Origin: Smittium mucronatum | Taxonomy: Eukaryota; Kickxellomycota; Harpellomycetes; Harpellales; Legeriomycetaceae | Length of the DNA stretch: 16,950 nucleotides | Assembly: GCA_001953115.1 (NCBI GenBank) | Contig: LSSL01002385.1 | Location: 1 to 16,950 of the forward strand | Direction of reading: 5' to 3' | Shown here: positions 1 to 6,913 of the stretch, in pieces | How positions within the stretch are numbered: the first letter of the stretch is position 1 | How the letters are laid out: every line of letters begins with the position of its first letter | Notes under the pieces: generated by a model | The model's database searches: none | What the model was told of the DNA's origin: nothing | What the model saw: only the letters and a program-made list of their open reading frames with translations | Translations under genes and position numbers: made by a program

Positions 1-321
1 GAGTAGTTGATTGGTCGACTTCAGCTGGTAACTGAAGTCGGCGAAGTGATTCTGGAATGAGTCTACGAATTTAGCGTAGTTTGTAGGTACTCCTTCCTCG
101 GAATCCATCAAAGCTGAGAGCCATAGTGCTGCTGAGTCGGTTAAGTGTAAGCTGAAGAATGCTATTTTAGCATGGGAAGTTGAAAATGCCTCTGGAATTA
201 CCCAAAATTAGCGCTTAATCACGGCCATGAAGACGGGGTATTTCCCAGGTGCACCGCCAAACTTTTCTATCTCAGGTAATTTGATACCTTTGAGATCGGT
301 AGATGGTACAGTAGTAAACAT
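1..321 (-). pseudogene. Ty3/gypsy gag, N-terminal part, broken by an in-frame stop
   Basis: The frame starts at ATG 321-319, about 130 nt downstream of the primer-binding site, and stays in one frame to the window edge (107 codons) except for TAA at 210-208 (codon 38). Before the stop comes a short leader with LPEIEKFGGAPGKYP. After it comes a stretch containing FSTSHAKIAFFSLHLTDSAA, then LWLSALMD and YAKFVDSFQNHFADF. This pattern (a Phe-Gly patch, then L-x-x-x-A-x-x-W, then F-x-x-x-F-x-x-x-F) is that of retrotransposon gag capsid domains. The reading frame resumes cleanly after the stop, so a single substitution such as CAA to TAA explains it. Gag would form the virus-like particle around the element RNA. 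The 3' part is outside the window. Confidence 0.7.
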
Positions 322-450
322 AACGTGGGATTTGTTAAACTAGGCTAATAATATTAAGCTAATGAATAGTGGGCTGGTACTATATAAAATAACTATTTTA
401 TTATACTTTGGCTATTGCTAATACTGGTACTAATATTATTGGAAAAAAAA

Positions 451-462
451 AAGTCACTTAAT
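451..462 (-). other. Candidate primer-binding site (self-priming type)
   Basis: The minus-strand sequence ATTAAGTGACTT starts one base inside the LTR end (CCTTACA at 470-464), where a primer-binding site belongs. It does not begin with TGG, as a site for the 3' end of a tRNA would, and no TGG-initial site exists on this strand between the LTR and gag. It pairs perfectly over 12 bases with 555-566. Intervening sequence is 92 nt. Confidence 0.52.
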
Positions 463-554
463 ATGTAAGGACTGGGCTCAGGGGATGGTTTAAAGTAAAG
501 GTTTATTAATATGAAAAGACTAAACTAAAACTAGTAAGGAATAAGAAAAGAAAA

Positions 555-566
555 ATTAAGTGACTT
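555..566 (-). other. Candidate self-primer at the predicted mRNA 5' end (start of R)
   Basis: The minus-strand sequence AAGTCACTTAAT is the exact reverse complement of the 12 bases at 451-462, which lie just inside the LTR. The spacing to the TATA-like box puts these 12 bases at the very start of the transcript. In Tf1-type retrotransposons the first bases of the mRNA fold back on the primer-binding site and are cleaved to prime reverse transcription. The arrangement here matches that. The role is inferred from position and complementarity. Confidence 0.5.
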
Positions 567-594
567 GCTTTTCCTATGAAGGAAAAAGCCGTCG

Positions 595-600
595 CTTATA
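595..600 (-). promoter_or_regulatory. TATA-like box of the LTR promoter
   Basis: TATAAG on the minus strand, in the context CTTTATAAGCG. Its first base lies 34 nt upstream of position 566, the base at which the candidate self-primer begins. That is the usual spacing between a TATA box and an RNA polymerase II start site. It therefore supports, independently, an mRNA starting at or near 566. Confidence 0.5.
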
Positions 601-903
601 AAGGTAAATGATAAATACGAAAGTCCCTAAGATAACTTCCTCTGTTATTCTAATAATAGTCTAGACAATGTCGGCGCAATGTATTTACCTATTCCATTTT
701 TTCAGTTTAGTTGCGGGGAAGAATGTGCATTCTTACAGGCGGTGGATTGGGAAACGAAGATAACTGAATTCAGATCAAAAGTAGAAGAACAAATTAAAGG
801 ACTTGCCCTTTCATGGATAGGTTTGGTCCACTATTTATAGAAAATTCTAAACGCAGTATTAACTATCATATTGCGATAGTATTATTCGCTGATAGGCTGT
901 ACA

Positions 904-2715
904 AGTAATGTTCCCTTCTTGACATTCACAAAGAGTAAAATATCTTTGGAATAATATATGGTATATTATTTTGTGACTCATTCCTGGTATATTTTGTATA
1001 AAAGAAAATCGTACCATTCACCATTTGGTTTATTTTATTCTTTGTACAAAGAGAATAGTGTAATTTTTGATGTAATCTTACACTAACACAAGCCATATTA
1101 TATAATAAACTCAAAATAAATAACAAATTTCAATGTCATGGTCTGTGTTTTAAGATTTATGATGCTTAAATGTAATAAGCTTAAGTAGGATGGATTTGAA
1201 CAAGGCTCTTATGAAGTTTTGAAACGAGTTAATCAAAAAATATTAGGATCCTACTCATATTTATACTATTTTCTTATAATTGGATAAAGTGCAGGTTTAT
1301 GTAAATCCAAAGCTCGATTAATATACTTCAAGAGATTGGAGCATGGATTAAAGCTAAACCCAAATAATTTTCTAACATGTTCAAAAAAAATAGTGAAAAA
1401 TTAAAAAAAACATTAAAAAAATCCAATTTCTATCAAGACCTCAATATTAAAGGCAAAAAAAGAAAAAAGAAAATTCCAGAGAAATGCTAAGTGGTTACCA
1501 TAAGGAATTTAGGCTTTTATAAATTTATTTTGCAGCTCAAATATCATATTTTTTTTCTATTTCAATAGATCCTGATCTACAAATATTGTTATTTGTTAAC
1601 AGCCCTTCATAAAACAACTTAAGTTCACGCCAAGCAGTACTTTAACTTAATAAACACGCCCTACAGAAACTAAAATAACAGAGAATTAGCCCTAAAAACG
1701 ATGTGTTTTTTTTTCCATAGTGCTGTATAATTTGGTGTGTTATTAATTAAAGCCACTTTAAGAGCAGAATAGTAGTTATAATCCTCATATTTAGACCTAT
1801 TGATTCCACAATGGGTTAAAATTTGCATAGAAATCAAGGGAATGTTGAGATAGTATATTTACCCAGACGATAGAGTTTAGCCTTCGTGATAATTTTGTTT
1901 TTTAAGAAAAAAAAAACTAATCCCTCATATTCCATGAAAATTGGAAACACGAAATTGCCAAAATTATTAGAACCTTCAAACAAAACATTTAAATATTTAA
2001 TGAAAATGTATACCAAACCTCTATCGAAACATTTCAGATTAGATTTAATCTAAGCGTAAGTATTTTTTTTCTTCTTTCCGAAGAAAATAAGCTTCCTTTC
2101 TCCCAGTAATCATTCAAGATGAGAATTCGAAATAAAGGCCGCAAAATGGGACACTCTTAAAGCCTCATATTTGAGCCAAGAGGTCGAATTTTTACATCCT
2201 ATGATTTATTGATATCAACACCAATAAAAAAAAATCGCCAAACTTATAGTTTTTCAACCGAAGCAACTTCCTAGGCCGCCTAGCTTCAATTATGACATCT
2301 AAAAATTTTCAGAAAGTTTCTAAAGAGCAATTTTCCAGGATAATGGTCATTCAAATGAATAATCCATCTAATATATCTCCTAGACCAAAATGTACACCCA
2401 GTATCATTGCCAATTTAGCTACAAGACACTAAATAATTCAGGATCCAGATATTGGGAAACTACAGTTTCAGGATGATTAGATACATTTCTTCGAAAACCA
2501 AAAATCTAGAAATCATCCCATTAACCTTTTAATTAAAAAAGGTTATAATGAAATCATCGAATACGGAATAGTCCCACCCAAAGGCAATTTATAGATTGGT
2601 GAATAACAAGAGTAGTAAAAAAAATATTTAAAAATCGACTGTTTGATAGATTTACAATGTCGAAAATTTAAGAATGGGCTCTATAAAGATATAAAAATCC
2701 ACTCTCCTAAATTTA
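904..2715. other. Gene-poor stretch, nothing assignable
   Basis: About 1.8 kb of AT-rich DNA with many A and T runs and no reading frame of convincing length or composition on either strand. Short frames near 926-1126 and 1834-2016 (minus) are of the kind expected by chance. No tRNA-like folds or tandem repeats were seen. It probably flanks the retrotransposon and may contain decayed transposon sequence. Confidence 0.5.
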
Positions 2716-2937
2716 TTAGATAGCTCTAATTAGCTGCAACACTACCCATTGTTTTCTAAAAAAAAAATTTAAAAAAATGGATAGAGCCTCAATCAAATCA
2801 TTCAAAGCTTGCTTATGTATCTTTATAAAGTTCAACCCCCATTCATGAAATGGCGTTGCTACTATTTTTTCATCATAAAATAGTAAACTACAATTTTTTA
2901 GATAACCAGAGACAACCTCGTGGGGTTTAAGACTCAA
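2716..2937 (-). pseudogene. Possible retrotransposon integrase scrap
   Basis: A 73-codon minus-strand frame with no ATG at its left end. It includes YLKNC followed by IVATPFHEWGLNFIKIHKQ. In Ty3/gypsy integrases the zinc-binding knuckle is followed by a segment of the form P-F-x-x-W-G-x-D-F-I, just before the catalytic core. The resemblance is limited to about 12-25 residues, and Asp is replaced by Asn. No DDE catalytic residues can be recognised downstream, and the frame closes near 2716. It lies on the same strand as the element at 1-903, but upstream of that element's LTR, so it would be a separate, older insertion. A chance match is quite possible. Confidence 0.3.
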
Positions 2938-3916
2938 TTAGTGTTTAGGATCGACTTCAAAAGTAGTCGGGTCGGATGTAGGATGTTGTATCAGAAAATA
3001 TTAAATTCAAAAGAGAAGCAGGAAAGGCGTCAGATAGAAAAGCTCTACCTAATTACATTTAAACCTGATTTTTTATAACACTGATCTTAAAAAAGATGAT
3101 GCAGCACATCAAGGGAAACATAAGTCTTATCAGAGTATAGGATAAATTGGGTAATTAGCACGATTTCAGACCCAATTTCTTCATATCTCTGGATTCTACA
3201 TATGTAGGAAGAACAATATCATCAACTGTAGCTGTCAGATTTAAGGGATGCCTCAGAAGATATCGCTTCCCACTTTTTTTTTGGATTAACTACGCCATTA
3301 ATACTATTTATCTACTAATGATAATAATAATTCGAACAACTTGAATAGATTTTTTTAGTTAAATAGTAAATTAACACTTTTTTCTGTTAGATTTAATGAT
3401 GGTATTGCTCTTTTAAATAAAGAGCTGAAATTTCCATAAAGAAAAAATATTTTTGGAATTCAGTAAAACTTAACTTTTCTCCTGGACCTTAATAATAGCC
3501 ACAGCAGGCAAATTTACATATAAAAGCGTTATATTCCATTTCAAACTTTTTTATAAACGACCAAATATTGGATACTGTAATCCGGATTAAAATTATCATT
3601 AAACATAATTAGAAGATTCAGCCTCCACCCTTGTCAATTTAGCACTCCACCAACACCCTAAAAATATGAACATATAGATAGAAATATTAAAAAGTGGTCA
3701 TTTAAAAATAATCTCGAAAGTGGTAAAAGCCGATTTATCTTTTTCAGAATTATCAAAAGGTATCATAAAGCATGTCAAAAAAAATTATTCAAAAACAGCA
3801 AAAATAATTTATTCTATTTAAACAACACAAGGAAAGATCAAAATGTCACACGTGATATTCAATTAGGAAATCAATTAAATACTAAAAACTGGCATTGGAT
3901 TAATGATGAAATTAAA
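2938..3916. other. Gene-poor stretch downstream of BNA6
   Basis: About 1 kb of AT-rich sequence downstream of the quinolinate phosphoribosyltransferase stop. No gene is supported on either strand. It would contain the BNA6 3' untranslated region and terminator, but no single poly(A) signal stands out. A long plus-strand frame free of TGA crosses it but is full of TAA codons. Confidence 0.45.
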
Positions 3917-5166
3917 TCACTCGCGTTGAATCTTCAAAGAAAAATCTATAAATGGAACGCCCTGGGTAACACTCCCGAGACTAATAATATCAATTTCTAA
4001 AAAAAATAAAATAAAGCAAAAAATGAAATAAATATAATTGAAACATAAAATTTATCAAAACAAAATACCTGGGCAGAAATAATCTTGGATGGTATCTTCT
4101 GTGATACCTCCACTGGCCTCCACGAGTATCTGTCTGCCTTTTGAGCTCCACAGACTTTTGAGCTCCGAAGCACCAGATTTCAAATCTTTAGCGCTGAAAT
4201 TATCCAACATAACTATATCGGCACCAGCGGAAATGGCCTCATTTGCCTCTTCAGTGGACTGGCACTCAACCTCGATTTTAATTGAGAAACCTCCGACCTT
4301 TCTGGCAGATTTTACAGCATTTGTGATGGAACCGGTGGACCAAACATGATTATCCTTGAGCATAATCATAGATGAAAGATCCATTCTATGTCCATCAATT
4401 CCACCTACTAACATTCCATACTTTTCTACTAAACGGAATCCTAAAACATGATTGAAATCCATTGAATTAATGAGTATTACAATAAAATAAAAACGCCCTT
4501 ATTTTTTTCGTAAAAAAGATGACAAGAATCAATAGTGGATTTTTGTGAAAAAAAGCAACTTATAGAGAATATTATTCAGAAGGGATAAATATTACCCGGT
4601 GTGGTTTTTCTAGTTCCGGCAATATATCCAGAATAACTACTTTTATCAGCCAAATCTTTCAGCTTTCTAGCTCTAGTTGCAATACCACTGCATCTTGCTA
4701 GCAGATTCAATGCTACCCTTTCTCCTTGTAAAATCTTACAGGATGGACCTGAAACTTTAGCTACTATAATTCTATTCCCTTCGTAAGGTACAACATCACC
4801 TTCTTTGATATTCCATTTGACACTGAAGAAAGATTTTTTGAAAAATAAATATAAGAATTCTAGAACATACAAGATAGGATAATCGAAGCATCAAGAGATA
4901 TTTACTGACAACCCAGTTGCTTGAAAACCTCATTTACGAATGGAACTCCAGCAAGCACACCCTAAAATAATTCCAAATTGGCAAATGAATACAAAAGCAT
5001 CAGCATAAAATCTGCAATGAAGGTAACTTACCTTATCTTTTCCATAGAGAAAAGCGGTCTTTTCAACATTACCTACTACATAGCCACCATAGTCGAAGGA
5101 TGGTATATCTTCAGCTAACCATCCGCTGATAAGTGTGGAAATCGAGCTTGGAAGAAGTTTGTCCAT
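3917..5166 (-). CDS. BNA6: Nicotinate-nucleotide pyrophosphorylase (quinolinate phosphoribosyltransferase)
   Basis: It converts quinolinate and PRPP to nicotinate mononucleotide, CO2 and pyrophosphate, the step that feeds de novo synthesis into NAD. Five exons on the minus strand: 5166-5032, 4961-4906, 4822-4596, 4440-4069 and 3996-3917. All four introns are GT-AG (70, 83, 155 and 72 nt), and the joined frame is 870 nt, or 289 residues, the usual family length. Family signatures lie in order: GVLAG (46-50), [17 protein letters not shown] (97-113), [16 protein letters not shown] (133-148), [11 protein letters not shown] (152-162), KDNH (168-171), KIEVEC (194-199), [10 protein letters not shown] (211-220), VEASGGI (246-252) and [11 protein letters not shown] (265-275). 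The substrate-binding Arg, Lys and His residues in these blocks are present, so the enzyme should be active. Start: the ATG at 5166 begins a DKLLP-type N-terminus at the expected distance. The last exon, only 80 nt, was placed by homology and correct phase. It is probably a soluble enzyme. No operon partner. Confidence 0.96.
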
Positions 5167-6913
5167 AATAATATTTAGTGATTTTTTGTGACTAAAGTAG
5201 ATAAGGGAATTAATTTCTGTGATGAGATTGGATATTTTAACGGTAGAATTTTATTCGGATTAAATAGGGGTTGTGGGACTTGATCAGAACCAAAACGGCA
5301 GTCTTTTCTATTGCTTCAGTAGATTAGGTAATTACTTGTAATAGAAACTAGAACTCTAGTGGAATATTACTAGCCAATACCATAAAATTATTCGTTACGA
5401 AGTCAGAGCGAATTGATCAGCTCATAGAAGTGGGGAATAGGATTTACCAATCGTTTTTGGGGTTTAATACTTTTAGAGTCCACATGTTTCTATGTTAAGT
5501 CAGATCAAATGTTTGAATAGAGATCTCATACCCCCCCCCCCTCCAGGATGTAAATGATTTTTTTAGAAAGAGTAGAGTTTGGGGAAAGAAGCTCATTGAG
5601 ATGCATTATTCTGAAATTATTACTCTCTTTTATTATTTTTATAGTGAAAAAACCAAGAAAAAGTCGAGCAATTTGAGGGACCGAAAACAAGTGATGTCAG
5701 AAACTTGGGAGAAACGGAGGCTGGGCCGTTTAGTGCCATATATATATGTATTTTTACAAAAAGATCCTGGGGGTTTATATCTATTCGGATCTCATTCATT
5801 AGAGGCCTATAGTGGGATGATTATATTAAAAGGGCTTGGGTTGGAGTAGGGTATTAAAACCAACCCCGTTAGAAATGGAGCTTGAGACTGTTTCCAACCA
5901 ACCCGGTAAACCGAATTGATTGGTTATAATCTTAATTCATGACATCCACTAAACCCAGCCATTCAGCCTATTTGGAAGTTTCGGGAAGCGGTTATAGGCA
6001 GATGGGATATGGTTCAAATCCTATTAAGTATGAAATAGGCATTCATATAAAAGGGCTGTTTTAGCTATAGTGGAGGTATTTCTGGGTGTCGCTTTTTTTG
6101 ATAATTTTTTATCCTTTTCAGGAACGAATTTCTACCTTGATCTATGCCCACAAATTATTGTACCAAATTAATTTTGTTTTATAGTTTATTATATAAACAG
6201 TTTCAATATAGTGCAAGCATATAACGAAAAATATGGGTCATTTATTTGTAATATCAACACCGATAGGGTCAATGACCACAATATATCTAAAATGTATTCG
6301 TTACTAGTCATGAAAAAAAAGTTGCTATACTAGACTAGACATCTCTATCTGCCTGACTACCTACAGGGATTTTAAAGAAAACGTGATAAAATCGCTAAAA
6401 TTATATTCTTTCATAGGCATGACTTTGGGTTAGGTTTCAACATTAAAGAAAATCAGTAAAGTATAATTAATCTGCCAATAAAACCGTTGGGCCATATGTC
6501 ACATTTATCAATCTACATTCGGTAGCTGTCAACATGCGTATCAAATTAATAGTGCATTTTTTCTCCATAAGTAACACAGTGATTTGAATGGCTAACTGTG
6601 TTTACATATTTAGACAAATGGATAAATCGAATACGTTTGCCAATGGACAGCCGGTAAAGTCATTCTGGTATTGTTGTTGGCAGAGTTGAGCTAGTTTTAA
6701 TTATCTTTTAAATTGAATCCACAGATGGCGGGGAGTATGATTAAATCGATTGGATTAATTGGCATTTAAATTAGCCATAATGGTCGACGATTCTCTGAAC
6801 GGGGTTCTGGCAAATAGATTTGGTTATTTAAATGGTTGAAATTCCCAGTTTGGCTCTCGAACAATTTTTAGTTAAGATTAAGCGTCGAGCAGTTAATCTG
6901 TTATTTTTTTGAA
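5167..6913. other. Long intergenic region between two divergent genes
   Basis: About 1.75 kb separates the start codons of BNA6 (minus) and the TACC-like gene (plus), so both promoters and 5' leaders must lie here. Composition is mixed, including a run of 11 C at 5531-5541. An 82-codon plus-strand frame at 5601-5849 has no recognisable domain and is probably chance. No RNA gene was found. A tRNA-like B-box word (GGTTCAAATCC, 6011-6021) lacks pairing arms. No clear TATA box can be tied to either gene. Confidence 0.5.
5531..5541. repeat. Homopolymer run of 11 C
   Basis: Eleven consecutive C on the plus strand, followed by TCC, in an otherwise AT-rich intergenic region about 365 bp upstream of the BNA6 start. 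A longer run of the same form, also followed by TCCC, occurs at 14534-14545. Its length is likely to vary between isolates and may be misread in sequencing. Confidence 0.9.

Larger units (their letters stand above)
1..903 (-). mobile_element. 5' end of a Ty3/gypsy-type LTR retrotransposon (partial)
   Basis: Read on the minus strand, this stretch has the order expected at the left end of an LTR retrotransposon: an LTR (about 903 to 464), a candidate primer-binding site directly inside it, a short leader, and a gag reading frame starting at 321 and running off the window edge. Protease, reverse transcriptase, RNase H and integrase would lie beyond position 1, and the second LTR and target-site duplication cannot be seen. 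The gag residues resemble Ty3/gypsy capsid precursors, which sets the superfamily. The outer LTR border is inferred from TGTA/TACA ends. An alternative border at 930 (TGTGAA) is possible. The copy is probably inactive because gag carries an early stop. Confidence 0.72.
464..903 (-). repeat. Putative 5' LTR of the retrotransposon
   Basis: On the minus strand the segment begins TGTACAG at 903 and ends CCTTACA at 464, so its ends form the short TGTA...TACA inverted repeat typical of LTRs. Length is about 440 bp, ordinary for a fungal gypsy LTR. Inside it, a TATA-like box at 595-600 and a presumed transcription start near 566 would divide it into U3 (903-567) and R-U5 (566-464). The inner end is well fixed by the primer-binding site beside it. 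The outer end is less certain because only one LTR is in the window and the two cannot be compared. Confidence 0.55.

Noticed and set aside
3062..4145. A TGA-free plus-strand frame of about 360 codons that looks protein-like, considered as evidence for reassigned TAA/TAG codons
   Set aside because: It overlaps the antisense of BNA6 exon 5 and part of exon 4, its TAA count is near random expectation, and the RGS gene ends at a TAA exactly where its domain ends, so the standard code holds.
4089..4349. An 86-codon plus-strand frame inside BNA6 exon 4
   Set aside because: It is the antisense shadow of a strongly conserved exon and has no independent signature.
5601..5849. An 82-codon plus-strand frame starting with ATG between the divergent genes
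   Set aside because: It has no domain and no similarity that I recognise, and its length is within chance for this region.
6011..6021. GGTTCAAATCC, a tRNA B-box word
   Set aside because: The flanks do not pair as a T arm and no A box or acceptor stem could be placed.
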